From the NCBI GenBank assembly GCA_002449305.1, contig DKDI01000006.1, positions 1 through 64,000 on the forward strand: 64,000 nucleotides of DNA, in the 5' to 3' direction. Position numbers and translations under genes: made by a program. Shown here in pieces: positions 32,023-41,348 of the stretch (its first letter is position 1; every line of letters starts with the position of its first letter). This DNA comes from Treponema sp. UBA6852. Its GTDB lineage: Bacteria > Spirochaetota > Spirochaetia > Treponematales > Treponemataceae. The notes below the pieces were generated by a model. That model did not search any database, was not told the DNA's origin, and saw only the letters and a program-made list of their open reading frames with translations.

Positions 32023-33360
32023 TTATTTTTTGATTGTTTTATAGACTGGAGATGCTACATCTGTTTTTGGTCCGATTTTGTCGAAGCCGCAGTAAGGAAC
32101 AAGAACTTCTGGAATTGTTACAGAGCCGTCTTCATTCTGGTAATTTTCAAGAATTGCAAGCATTGCTCTTCCGACTGCAACGGCTGTTCCGTTAAGCATA
32201 TGGACGTATTTATTTTTTCCATCATCGTCGTGGTATTTTACATTCAATCTGCGTGCCTGATAGTCTGTGCAGTTTGAAGTTGAAGTTACTTCGCCGTAAT
32301 CTCCATCCGGATGATTTTCATCAGCACGTCCAGGCATCCATGCTTCCAAGTCCCACTTTCTGTAAGCAGGCGCACCCAAGTCTCCAGTACAAGTGTCAAC
32401 AACACGGAACGGAAGACCAAGTCCACTGAAAATTTCTTCTTCAATTAAGCGGAGTTTTTCGTGAAGAGAATCACTCTGTTCTGGAAGGCAATAAACAAAC
32501 ATTTCAACTTTATCAAATTGGTGAACTCTGTAAAGTCCTTTGCTGAACTGACCTGCAGCCCCTGCTTCTCTTCTAAAGCAATGTGAAAGTCCGCAATACA
32601 TAAGCGGAAGCTTTGACTTGTCTAGAATTTCTCCTGAATGATAGCCACCAAGCGTTATTTCCGCAGTCGCAACAAGGCAAGTTCCTTCGTCTTCAATTGC
32701 ATAAACATTGCTTTCGTTTCCGCGCGGATTAAATCCAATTCCTTTTAGAACTTCTTCGCGTGCAATGTCTGGAGTTATAAATGTTGTAAATCCATGTTTG
32801 CGCAAAATGTTGAGAGCGTACATTATAAGCGCCTGCTCAAGAAAAACAGCTTCATTTTTAAGATAATAAAATTTTGCTCCTGAAACTTTTGTTCCGCGCT
32901 CAAAGTCAATTAAATCCAATGACTCGCCAAGTTCTACATGACTTTTTGGCTTGAAGTCGAATTTTCTTGGCTGACCAACTTTTTTTACTTCAAGATTTTC
33001 TGTATCAACTTTTCCAACTGGAACTTCCGGATTTGCCATGTTTGGAATCTGACGTCCTGCTTCTTCAAGCTTTACTTCGAGCTCAGAAAGTCTTGCTTCC
33101 GCAGAAGAAACTGCGTCCTTTATGCTTTTTCCTTCTTCAATACATTTTGCTCTTGTTTCTGGATCGAGTTTTTGCTTCATCGCCGCCGCGTTTGCATTTC
33201 TTTTCTGCTGAAGATTCTGCAATTCTGTTGTAAGAGCTGTGCGTTCATCAAAAAGTTTCACTACTAAATCTGCGTCAGCTTTTGCAGGATCCATGTTGCG
33301 GTCTATGATATTTTTCTTTACTGCCTCAAGATTGTCTTTAATAAATCTGTAGTCCAACAT
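32023..33360 (-). CDS. serS: Seryl-tRNA synthetase
   Basis: A 445-residue class II aminoacyl-tRNA synthetase that charges tRNA-Ser with serine. The N-terminal 110 residues form the antiparallel coiled coil that grips the long variable arm of tRNA-Ser (L-D-Y-R-F-I-K-D-N at the start). Motif 2 is C-F-R-R-E-A-G and motif 3 is N-G-T-A-V-A-V-G-R, with T-A-E-I-T-L before motif 2 contacting serine. Length is slightly above the usual 425. The start has GGAAA-like bases 5 upstream. Neighbouring genes on the same strand follow closely on both sides. Confidence 0.97.
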   Translation of the reverse strand: MLDYRFIKDNLEAVKKNIIDRNMDPAKADADLVVKLFDERTALTTELQNLQQKRNANAAAMKQKLDPETRAKCIEEGKSIKDAVSSAEARLSELEVKLEEAGRQIPNMANPEVPVGKVDTENLEVKKVGQPRKFDFKPKSHVELGESLDLIDFERGTKVSGAKFYYLKNEAVFLEQALIMYALNILRKHGFTTFITPDIAREEVLKGIGFNPRGNESNVYAIEDEGTCLVATAEITLGGYHSGEILDKSKLPLMYCGLSHCFRREAGAAGQFSKGLYRVHQFDKVEMFVYCLPEQSDSLHEKLRLIEEEIFSGLGLPFRVVDTCTGDLGAPAYRKWDLEAWMPGRADENHPDGDYGEVTSTSNCTDYQARRLNVKYHDDDGKNKYVHMLNGTAVAVGRAMLAILENYQNEDGSVTIPEVLVPYCGFDKIGPKTDVASPVYKTIKK

Positions 33361-33392
33361 TTTTTTCCTCTATGAAATAAAATATAATCAGT

Positions 33393-34088
33393 TTACTGAA
33401 TTTCGTAAACTACTTCAACATTTACAGAAACGGAAGTTTTTCCTCCTGAAACTGGAGTAGAGCTGTTTTCTTTTTTTGCCGCATATAAAACTGTGTTCGA
33501 TATGCTTTCTGTGATTGCCTGACGTTCTTTTATTGAAATGATTTTTCCGACAGAACATCCGCTTGTGCTTGCAAGAGTAATTGCTTTTTGTTCAGCATCA
33601 CGCAACGCAAGAATTCTAGCCTGTTTTTCTGCCTCTGAAGTTTCTCCTGCGGAAAATGAAAGTGAATCAAACTGATTTGCGCCAGCCTTTACAGCTCCGT
33701 CTATTATCTGTCCAGTTTTTTCAATGGAAGAAATTAAAATATTTATGCTGTTTGAAACTACGTATTGCCCCAGGATTGTCCTCCCATTTGAATATGAAGT
33801 TTCCTGCTGAATATAAAATGATGAAGTTGAAATATTTTCTTTTCCGATTCCAAGAGCTTCAAAAGAATTTCTTACAGCTTCCATTTTTTTTGCATTGTCT
33901 TCGGTTGCTGCTAAAACACTTGAGCTTCTTGTTACAACGGAAAGTGAAATTACAGCTTTTTCATTGTCAAGTTTTACAGTTCCTTTTCCTGTTACAGAAA
34001 TTGTTCTAGGCACATTTTTTTCTGCTTTAAAATTACAGGAAGTAAATGCAAAAAGAACAAAAACTGCTAATAGCAAATTTTTTTTCAT
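33393..34088 (-). CDS. SIMPL (DUF541) domain lipoprotein
   Basis: A 231-residue protein with a lipoprotein signal (M-K-K-N-L followed by a hydrophobic stretch and F-T-S-C, Cys 18). The mature part is a SIMPL domain: I-S-V-T-G-K-G-T-V-K-L near residue 30, then two repeats with the S-x-Y-I-Q-Q-E pattern and the closing V-S-V-N-V-E-V-V-Y. SIMPL proteins are periplasmic oligomers linked to oxidative stress protection (E. coli YggE) and to other envelope roles. The next gene in the same direction begins 32 bases downstream (serS). Confidence 0.88.
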   Translation of the reverse strand: MKKNLLLAVFVLFAFTSCNFKAEKNVPRTISVTGKGTVKLDNEKAVISLSVVTRSSSVLAATEDNAKKMEAVRNSFEALGIGKENISTSSFYIQQETSYSNGRTILGQYVVSNSINILISSIEKTGQIIDGAVKAGANQFDSLSFSAGETSEAEKQARILALRDAEQKAITLASTSGCSVGKIISIKERQAITESISNTVLYAAKKENSSTPVSGGKTSVSVNVEVVYEIQ

Positions 34089-34104
34089 TTTTTTTCTCCG
34101 AAAA

Positions 34105-35592
34105 TTATCTTATATTGAAATAAAATTTTTTTAAGTAAGTAACCCGCTCGCTGGATTTTTTCCAAACCGAACTTTGAGGATAACGGCGTACAATTGTTTC
34201 ATAATTATCAAGCGCGCTTTTTATATTTCTTTCTGATGAATTTGATTCGAAAATTTGCGCCTGAAGAAAAAGTCCTTCATCAATTCTTGAATCTGCTTTT
34301 TCAAAAAAACTTTCAAGGCATGCAAGCGAGTCTTTGTATTTTTTTGAATTGAAATTTTCCTGTGCGGCTTTTAAAAACTCATCAGAAGAAGAATCTGATG
34401 AATTGTTTTTTTCTATCGAAGAAATTTCCTGCGAAGATGCAACTTCACTTCCGGAAGATAATTCACTGAAAGTTTGTGTTGAAGGATTTTCATTTTCAAA
34501 TTTTTTTTCATCAACTTGTTTTTCTTCTGGAATTTTTGGCGAACTTTCAGAATCTTCATTTTTCTGATTTGAAATTTCTGGACTCGAATTTTTTTCTTGC
34601 TTTTCATTTTTTTGCGCTGGCGGAACGATAGAAGAATAGTCAGGCGCTAAAATTCTTTCAGCTGAATAATTTTTTCCTTTTATTTCAACCTCCAAATAAT
34701 CATCTATAAAAGCTCCAGTGAGCTGATCATTTTTATAAAAATGAAGAATTGTTTTTCCTTCTTCTCTGGAACGCAAACTGAACGAAGTATTTTTATCTCC
34801 GATTTTTCTTCCAAAGTAGCGCATTAAATTTTTTCCGTCTTCTTCGCCAAGATAAATCCAGCCTTTTCCAGGATAAACAATATCCAGGTACTGGCTGTTT
34901 TTTATTGAAACCGAACGTGATGGAATTACAGGAGGCTTTTCTGGTTCAGTTTCTTCTTCTTGTGAATTTGAATCTGCGGAATTTTCTTCGGCGTTTTCTT
35001 CCTCAACTTGGATTTCTGGCTGCGAAATTATTTCTCCTGAATTTTCTGTATTTTGAATTTCAGTTTTTGCATTTTCATTTTCTAAAACTTCAGGCTTTTC
35101 TTCAGCAGGAGATTCTGTTTGTTCTGTTTGAATTTCTTCTTCTGCATTTTTATTGCCGGAAATTTCTTGCGATGAGTTTTCTTTTTTTTCAGGCTCTATT
35201 TTTTCTTCTTGAATTTTTTCTTCCGGCGGAACAAGCGGAATTTCTTCTGTTTCTTCAATTGGCTCTATGACTTCCTGCTTTTCAAGAAAAACTGGCTCCG
35301 GGTCGCTTTCGTAATATCCTTGAATATCTTCTTCAATCGGCTCAAGTTTTATTTCTTCTTGATTTTCTTCTGGCGGATTTTCGTCTGGTAAATTTTTTTC
35401 TGGCGGATTTTCGTCATTTGGAACTTCAGAAGCTGATTCTTGTGTTTCTTCTGTTTCATGTTCCTGTGGCTGAATTTCTTCAGCGACCTTTTCTGTTTGT
35501 GAAGGCAAAACTGCTTTTGCATTTTCTTTTGGAGATGAGGCACATGAAAAAAATAAAAATGTAAAAAGTAAAGCTAAAAAAAATTTTATCAC
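34105..35592 (-). CDS. Glu/Pro-rich lipoprotein with a C-terminal TPR-like region
   Basis: A 495-residue lipoprotein (signal ending F-F-S-C, Cys 17). Residues about 30-220 are extremely acidic low-complexity sequence with many E-E, E-N-P-P-E and E-E-I repeats; an almost exact 17-base direct repeat (near 35370 and 35399) encodes two of the D-E-N-P-P-E units. A folded domain with G-K-G-W-I-Y-L-G-E follows at about 240-310, another acidic linker, and finally a tetratricopeptide-like segment (A-L-D-N-Y-E-T-I-V-R-R-Y-P) of the BamD/YbgF type. The acidic part could span the periplasm or bind cations. The downstream gene is 17 bases away; the upstream one overlaps by 4 bases. Confidence 0.7.
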   Translation of the reverse strand: MIKFFLALLFTFLFFSCASSPKENAKAVLPSQTEKVAEEIQPQEHETEETQESASEVPNDENPPEKNLPDENPPEENQEEIKLEPIEEDIQGYYESDPEPVFLEKQEVIEPIEETEEIPLVPPEEKIQEEKIEPEKKENSSQEISGNKNAEEEIQTEQTESPAEEKPEVLENENAKTEIQNTENSGEIISQPEIQVEEENAEENSADSNSQEEETEPEKPPVIPSRSVSIKNSQYLDIVYPGKGWIYLGEEDGKNLMRYFGRKIGDKNTSFSLRSREEGKTILHFYKNDQLTGAFIDDYLEVEIKGKNYSAERILAPDYSSIVPPAQKNEKQEKNSSPEISNQKNEDSESSPKIPEEKQVDEKKFENENPSTQTFSELSSGSEVASSQEISSIEKNNSSDSSSDEFLKAAQENFNSKKYKDSLACLESFFEKADSRIDEGLFLQAQIFESNSSERNIKSALDNYETIVRRYPQSSVWKKSSERVTYLKKFYFNIR

Positions 35593-35960
35593 GGAGCTGC
35601 TCCTAAAATTTCATTTGCAATTTTTTCATTTGATTTTCCAAGAGCTTCAACATTTTCCTTGGAAGGAACAGAAAACCATCTGTCAAATTCATCCTTGCTC
35701 CAAACGGAATTTTGTTCTCTTGAAAAATAATAATCTTCGGTTATAGAATCTTCTTTTGGCGGAAAAAAATTTTCTACAGCTGAAAAAGGAATTTGCTCTG
35801 GAAAAACAAAAGTTTCCTGTTTTTTTTTCTCTTGAAAAATTCCCGATGCAAAAGCAAAAACTGCAAGGGCAACAAGCAAGATTGTTATTCCCGCTGTAAT
35901 CTTTGTGTTTTCCCGGAGAAAATTTTGCAGATTTTCCTTTATAATTTCAAAGAAATTCAT
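35589..35960 (-). CDS. Single-pass membrane protein, unknown, encoded between smc and a lipoprotein
   Basis: A 123-residue protein with one membrane segment at residues about 22-41 (basic side N-terminal, so the C-terminus is probably outside). The outer part is acidic and Trp/Phe-containing with no recognised motif. Its ATG overlaps the smc stop and its stop overlaps the lipoprotein start, so the three are translated as one unit. No function can be assigned. Confidence 0.6.
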   Translation of the reverse strand: MNFFEIIKENLQNFLRENTKITAGITILLVALAVFAFASGIFQEKKKQETFVFPEQIPFSAVENFFPPKEDSITEDYYFSREQNSVWSKDEFDRWFSVPSKENVEALGKSNEKIANEILGAAP

Positions 35961-38911
35961 TGCTGGCTGCTGGTTTCCTCTGTTTCATATTTTGCATCAG
36001 TTTTTAATGTTCCGTCTGGATTGTGTTCTCTTCTAGGAGGACGCGGCGGAATTACAATTCCTTCTTCAGGCTGAACATCTTCTTCCACAAAATCTGACTG
36101 GTCGTTAAAGACAATGTTTCCGTTCATGGTGTCTTCGTCAAGGCGGACTTGCAGAACTTTTGTGATTCCAGATTCTTCCATTGTAACGCCGAGCATTGTC
36201 GATGCGCCCATTACAGTTTTTCTGTTGTGAGTAATTACAATATACTGGCTTATGTTTCCGAATGCGCGCAATGTGCTTACAAAACTTGCAACGTTTTTGT
36301 CATCAAGAGCCGCATCAATTTCGTCCAAAAGACAAAACGGACTAGGGCGGACTTGATAAGTTGCAAAGAGAAGAGCTACTGCTGTCATCGTTTTTTCACC
36401 GCCTGAAAGAAGTGAAATATTTACAAGTTTTTTTCCAGGCGGCTGGGCGAGAATTTCAACACCGCTTGAAAGAACATTTGCCGGATCAACAAGCCTAAGC
36501 TCGGCTCTTCCTCCATTCATAAGTCTGCGGAACATATTATGGAAATTTTTTCGAATTTTATTATATGTGTCCAAAAACATTTCCGAAGATTTTGTCCGTA
36601 TTTCTTCACTTACGCGAACAAGATTTTCCAACGTCTTTTGCGTGTCGTTGTAGTTTGCCTGCTGACGTTCGTAGCGTTCCTTTTCTTCTGCAAACTGCTC
36701 AATTGCCATTAAGTTCGGAGTTCCAAGTTCCTGAATTTTTTGCTTTACCTGTGCTAACTTTTCTTTTAAAGCTGAAACTGGAGTTGTTATAGTGTACATC
36801 CGCTCTTCAAATTCCATCAGGTCGCGCGAAAAATTTTCCTGGAAATTTTGTTTAACATTTCTGATTTCAGTGTCGTACTGCGCAATTCCAACGCTGAATT
36901 TTTCAAGCTGACTTTGATATTTATTCCGCTCCTCTTGTTTTTTCTGAAGCGCGCTTTGTTTTCCGCTTACCTGGCTGTTGCATTCAGCAATCTGCTTATC
37001 CAAATCATTCAATTCAGAGGTAATTTTTTGTCCTTGAGCTTCTAGTTCCGCAATTGATTCTTCAGTTTCTTGAAGCTGTTCTTCGTTTTCTTCCCGGCGC
37101 TTGTTTTCTTCAAAAAGCTCATTCTGCTGTTCCCGAAGCGAAGTTTCCTCGGAAGCCAAAGTTTTTCGCAAAGTTGAAATTTGCTGCTCGCATGAAGTTA
37201 TTTGCTGAGCCATCTGCGCTTGGTTTATTCTTAATTTTGAAAGAGTGTCTTTGTATTCATCAATTTTTTTATTAAGTGCATTGTTTTTTGAAGTGAGTTC
37301 CGCACTTTCATTTTTTATTGAATCGATTGTAGCAAGATTCTGTTGAATTGAAGAGTCGATTTCGCGTTTTTTTGTGATAATTCCTTCCGGCGAAAGAAAA
37401 TCGTCAATAAACTGCGGTGTTGTTTTTGTATATTCAGAAATCGACTGCGAAAGTTCTTCCAGCATCCGCAAAATTTCTGTAAATGCCGCAACCGCATCAA
37501 TTCCCATTTGCGCAGAATCTTTTTCAGAATGTGAAGGAAGAGATGAAAAGTCCTTGAAAATATTTGCCCGTCCGTTCGCATAAATTTTTATTTTTTCAAG
37601 AGCTGTATCAAGAGCTTCTTTTGCTTTTTTATTTGAAGTGCTCGAATATCCTGCGTCTTTTAATTTTGCGTCAAGTTCTGTAACAATATCTTCAGTTATC
37701 GATGTAAGCTGTTTTTGAAGCTCCACGCGCTCTGAGTCAAGGTTGTTGATTTTTCCGGAGTTTGTGTTTATGAGTCTTAAATTTTCTTCAATCTGACTTG
37801 AAGACTGCCTGATATTTTCAGAAAAATTTTCAACATTTTTATTTATATCTGAAAGCTGCTTGTGTTTTTCGTGAAGCTCCGCATTTTGGCTGTCAATTTC
37901 TTCATTATATTCATCAATGCGCTCTTCAATGTTTTTTATGCGGTTTTCAATTTGCCCGATTTTTTCTTTCATCTGGCTTTGATGTTCGTGAAGCTGCCGA
38001 GCCATAGCTTTTTTTCCGGTTTGCTCTGCGCTGATTTTTATGACAAGCTGCTGTTTTGTGTTTACTTGTTCCTGAAGTTCTTTTACTTTGTCCGTGTTGA
38101 CTTGAAGCGTATTTAAAATTTCTTCAATTTCATTTGCCGCGGAATTTCTTTTTTCTTCAGCTTCTTTTCTGTTCTGCTCATGGCGCGCCTTGTTCTGCGT
38201 AAAATCCTTGAGCTTTAAAAGCTGAATGTCAAGCTCGCATTCAAATTTTTCATCTTGAAGTTTTCTGTATTTTGCAGTTTTTTCAGCCTGAACTTTTAAA
38301 GTTTCGTAGCTGCGTTTTGTTTCCGCAAGTCCAATATCAATTTGAGCCAAATTCGCCCTTGTTTTTTCGAGCTCACGTTCTGCATCTGCAACTTCTGCCT
38401 TTGAACGGCTGATTCCTGCGGCTTCCTCAAAAAGATAACGTCTGTCTTCCGGCTTGCTTGAAAGAATCTGGTCGATTTTTCCCTGCTCCATGACAGAATA
38501 GGCTGCTTTTCCAACTCCAGTGTCCATAAAAAGCTTGCGGATTGAAGAAGCACCAACTTGATTTGAATTTATAAAATATTCGTTTTCACCGTTGCGGTAA
38601 AGCCTGCGTTTTATTGCGATTTCAGAATCTTCAAGAGGAAGAAGTCCGTTTTCGTTTGCAATTGTCAGTGTAACTTCCGCCATAGAAAGTGCCGGACGAG
38701 TTTCTGTTCCGTTGAAAATTACGTCTTCCATTGATTCGGCGCGAAGATTTTTTGAGCGGTTTTCTGCAAGAACCCATTTTATTGCATCAACAACATTGCT
38801 TTTTCCGCAGCCATTAGGACCAAGCAGGGCAGTAATTCCGTCAGCAAAATTTATATGAGTTCGATCGGCAAATGACTTAAAACCGAATATTTCAAGACTT
38901 TTTAAAAACAC
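35957..38911 (-). CDS. smc: SMC chromosome-segregation ATPase, short form without recognisable hinge
   Basis: A 984-residue SMC (usual bacterial length about 1,150-1,190). Walker A G-P-N-G-C-G-K-S is at 31-38, the ABC signature L-S-G-G-E-K-T-M near residue 860 and the Walker B C-L-L-D-E-I-D-A-A-L-D-D after it; R-loop and D-loop are present. Two long coiled coils fill 170-400 and 520-770. The middle (405-515), where the globular hinge with its Gly-rich dimer interface should be, has only about 110 residues without the G-x-x-G-x-x-x-D/E signature of the hinge. Start at ATG 38911. First gene of a unit with the next two. Confidence 0.92.
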   Translation of the reverse strand: MFLKSLEIFGFKSFADRTHINFADGITALLGPNGCGKSNVVDAIKWVLAENRSKNLRAESMEDVIFNGTETRPALSMAEVTLTIANENGLLPLEDSEIAIKRRLYRNGENEYFINSNQVGASSIRKLFMDTGVGKAAYSVMEQGKIDQILSSKPEDRRYLFEEAAGISRSKAEVADAERELEKTRANLAQIDIGLAETKRSYETLKVQAEKTAKYRKLQDEKFECELDIQLLKLKDFTQNKARHEQNRKEAEEKRNSAANEIEEILNTLQVNTDKVKELQEQVNTKQQLVIKISAEQTGKKAMARQLHEHQSQMKEKIGQIENRIKNIEERIDEYNEEIDSQNAELHEKHKQLSDINKNVENFSENIRQSSSQIEENLRLINTNSGKINNLDSERVELQKQLTSITEDIVTELDAKLKDAGYSSTSNKKAKEALDTALEKIKIYANGRANIFKDFSSLPSHSEKDSAQMGIDAVAAFTEILRMLEELSQSISEYTKTTPQFIDDFLSPEGIITKKREIDSSIQQNLATIDSIKNESAELTSKNNALNKKIDEYKDTLSKLRINQAQMAQQITSCEQQISTLRKTLASEETSLREQQNELFEENKRREENEEQLQETEESIAELEAQGQKITSELNDLDKQIAECNSQVSGKQSALQKKQEERNKYQSQLEKFSVGIAQYDTEIRNVKQNFQENFSRDLMEFEERMYTITTPVSALKEKLAQVKQKIQELGTPNLMAIEQFAEEKERYERQQANYNDTQKTLENLVRVSEEIRTKSSEMFLDTYNKIRKNFHNMFRRLMNGGRAELRLVDPANVLSSGVEILAQPPGKKLVNISLLSGGEKTMTAVALLFATYQVRPSPFCLLDEIDAALDDKNVASFVSTLRAFGNISQYIVITHNRKTVMGASTMLGVTMEESGITKVLQVRLDEDTMNGNIVFNDQSDFVEEDVQPEEGIVIPPRPPRREHNPDGTLKTDAKYETEETSSQQ

Positions 38912-38966
38912 AGGAAGTTCCTTAATTTAAAATGTTTTTCTATTATAGCAAAATGGCCTTTGAGCC

Positions 38967-40133
38967 TCAAGTATTAAAGGAATTTGGATCAACAACATTG
39001 CCTTTATAAAGCATTTTTGGAAAAACTTTTATCTTCAGTTTTTTCTCGAGTCGGGCATAGTTTTCCATTTCCCAGGCATCTCCGATTACACAGTTTATTC
39101 CAGTTGCTCCGGCTCTTGCAGTTCTTCCTGCACGGTGAATAAAAAAATCTTCTTTTTCAGGCAAATCCATCTGAACAACGTGAGTTATGCCTTCTATGTC
39201 AAGTCCTCTAGAAGCAAGATCTGTTGTAATGAGAATTTTGGCTTTTCCGCTTCTGAATCTGTCGATTGCCGATTTTCTGTCAACCTTGTTCGTTTTTCCG
39301 CACAAAGTTTCGCAGTCGATTTTTTTAAACCTTAGTTTTGAAGCAATGTTTTCAATTTGATCAGATTTTGAAGTGAAAACAAGAAGCTTTTTTGGTTTTT
39401 CCGCATTTATAAAACTTCTCAGCGTGTCGATTTTGTCTCTTCTTTCTGCAAAAATTGCCCAATGCGAAATTTGCTTTCTAAGAACATTTTCCATGGGAAG
39501 CGCAACAAAAAGAATCGCGTTTTCCTTTTCATCATTTAAAATTCCGTTTCTTGCTTTCTGAAGAATTTCTCGTGTGTATTTGCTTACAGTGGCGGAATTT
39601 CCTATAAGCTGAACTGATTTTGGGAGACGCTCCATAAGATCTTTTGTGCTGTCCCTAAGTTCAGGACTTAAAAGACGGTCAGCCTCATCAAGAACAAGAG
39701 TTTCAATTCCGTCAGCCTTGAGTTTTTTTAAATGAATCAGCTCAAGAAGCCGTGCAGGCCCTCCAATTACAATTTCTGGCTTTTCCTTTAAAAGTTCGAT
39801 TTGACGTGAAATTGGTGCTCCGCCAATAAGCAAGGCGCATTTTATTCCGCTGATTTTCTGCACTTGAACTTTTATTTGGGAAGCAAGTTCGTAAGTCGGG
39901 GAAGCAATCATAAGACGCGCCATTCTTTTTTCTGTGGAATTCAATCGGCTAAGCAGCGGCAGCAAATATGCGAACGTTTTTCCAGTTCCAGTTTCGCTTT
40001 GGAACATTATATTTTTTCCTTCTGAAATAAGCGGAATTATTTTTTTCTGCACCTCGGTAGGTTCTTTTATGCCGATTTCTTCAAGCTTTGCGACAATTGA
40101 CTCGTCAACTTTTAGTTCTAAAAATTTGTTCAT
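38967..40133 (-). CDS. DEAD-box ATP-dependent RNA helicase
   Basis: A 388-residue superfamily 2 helicase. Visible motifs: Q motif before E-P-T-E-V-Q, Walker A S-E-T-G-T-G-K-T, D-E-A-D, S-A-T, and H-R-A-G-R-T-A-R-A-G (motif VI). It lacks the long basic tail of DeaD or the RNA-binding C-terminal domain of DbpA, so it is a minimal core enzyme of the RhlE/CshA type, acting on rRNA or mRNA structure. Start chosen at ATG 40133 (M-N-K-F-L-E); the frame is open further upstream but covers the divergent intergenic region. A TATATT box (40145-40140) ends only 6 bases before the ATG, with no Shine-Dalgarno. Confidence 0.92.
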   Translation of the reverse strand: MNKFLELKVDESIVAKLEEIGIKEPTEVQKKIIPLISEGKNIMFQSETGTGKTFAYLLPLLSRLNSTEKRMARLMIASPTYELASQIKVQVQKISGIKCALLIGGAPISRQIELLKEKPEIVIGGPARLLELIHLKKLKADGIETLVLDEADRLLSPELRDSTKDLMERLPKSVQLIGNSATVSKYTREILQKARNGILNDEKENAILFVALPMENVLRKQISHWAIFAERRDKIDTLRSFINAEKPKKLLVFTSKSDQIENIASKLRFKKIDCETLCGKTNKVDRKSAIDRFRSGKAKILITTDLASRGLDIEGITHVVQMDLPEKEDFFIHRAGRTARAGATGINCVIGDAWEMENYARLEKKLKIKVFPKMLYKGNVVDPNSFNT

Positions 40134-40181
40134 AAACAAAATATAGCATATTTTTAAAGTTTTGTGATATACTATGCAAAT

Positions 40182-41300
40182 ATGAAAATTGGAATTGATA
40201 CGTTTGGTTGCGACCACGGTAAATCCGGGCTCGGCTCATACCTTATGTCTTTTATAAATAATCTTCCTGCTGAAAATGAATTCAACTTTGAACTGTTCGG
40301 GGAAGAAATCGACAGATACACTTATAACGCAAAGCGCGATGTTCCTTTTTCTAGCATTGGAATAAAACCGACTCCTGGAGCAATTCGTCTTTGGCATTAT
40401 TTGTCTGCAAATCGATTTATAAAAAAAACTGGATACAATGCGGTTGTTTTTCCGGCTGGAGCTAGACTTATTCCTTCAAAATTTAAAGTTCCCGGCATTG
40501 CAATAATAAATGACATTCCTGGAAATATTTTTAAAAACGAAAACTGGCTTGCGCAAAAGCACATAAAAACCGGACTTTCAAATGTTGACTGCATAATTGT
40601 TCCGAGCATGTTCGTAAAGAAAAATCTTGAGCGTTTAGGACTGAAATGCAGGCGAATAGAAATTGTCCACAACGGAATCGACCACAGCATTTTTTTTCCG
40701 ATTGACTCTCTTGGAATTGAAAATGAAATTGCTGATATAAAGCCGTTCGCAATAAAAAAGCCTTATATAATTTATGCAAGCCGTATGCAAAGTCCTGAAA
40801 AAAAGCACATTGAGCTCATAAAAGCATTTTCGCTGTTTAAGGAAAAAACAAATTTGCCGCATAGACTTGTAATTGCCGGAAGCGACGGACCTTACAGCGA
40901 TGAAGTTCACAAGGCGGCATTTGAATCTTCTGCGGCGAGCGACATTTTTATAACCGGATATTTTCCGCATGAAAGTTTTCCTGAGTTATATAGAAATTCT
41001 GAGGCCTGTGTTTTTCCTTCTGTGAATGAAGGGGCGGGGCTTCCTATTCTTGAAGCTATGGCGACTGGAATTCCTGTTGCCTGTGCAAAAGCCGGAGCTC
41101 TTCCGGAAGTTGCTGGGAACAATGCGCTTTTCTTCGATAGCAATAACATAGAAGAATTTGCTTCATGCATAGAAAAAATAACAACAGACGAAGTTTTTAG
41201 GAAAAAAATATCAGAAAGTGCTCTTGTCTGGTCAAAAAGATTTTCTTGGGAAAAATGTGTGCTTGAAACTTTGGAGATAATAAAAAGTATTTTAAAATAA
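40182..41300 (+). CDS. Glycosyltransferase family 4
   Basis: A 372-residue GT-B transferase of the GT4 (mannosyltransferase-like) family. N-terminal G-L-G-S-Y motif near residue 20, V-H-N-G-I-D at about 166-171 opening the donor domain, and the E-x7-E signature as V-N-E-G-A-G-L-P-I-L-E-A-M-A-T-G-I-P-V near 286-304. Divergent from the DEAD-box gene; a TATACT box (40168-40173) lies 8 bases before the ATG without a Shine-Dalgarno. It stands alone, far from the polysaccharide locus, and could serve glycolipid synthesis. Ends at a strong terminator. Confidence 0.87.
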   Translation: MKIGIDTFGCDHGKSGLGSYLMSFINNLPAENEFNFELFGEEIDRYTYNAKRDVPFSSIGIKPTPGAIRLWHYLSANRFIKKTGYNAVVFPAGARLIPSKFKVPGIAIINDIPGNIFKNENWLAQKHIKTGLSNVDCIIVPSMFVKKNLERLGLKCRRIEIVHNGIDHSIFFPIDSLGIENEIADIKPFAIKKPYIIYASRMQSPEKKHIELIKAFSLFKEKTNLPHRLVIAGSDGPYSDEVHKAAFESSAASDIFITGYFPHESFPELYRNSEACVFPSVNEGAGLPILEAMATGIPVACAKAGALPEVAGNNALFFDSNNIEEFASCIEKITTDEVFRKKISESALVWSKRFSWEKCVLETLEIIKSILK

Positions 41301-41301
41301 A

Positions 41302-41341
41302 AAAGGAGCTTCCGTTAGCTGTTGCATTTGAAAGCTCCTTT
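41302..41341. terminator. Bidirectional terminator between the glycosyltransferase and clpX
   Basis: Arms AAAGGAGCTT (41302-41311) and AAGCTCCTTT (41332-41341) form a 10-bp stem with A runs at the left and T runs at the right, so it can end transcription from both convergent genes. Confidence 0.85.
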
Positions 41342-41348
41342 CATTTTT

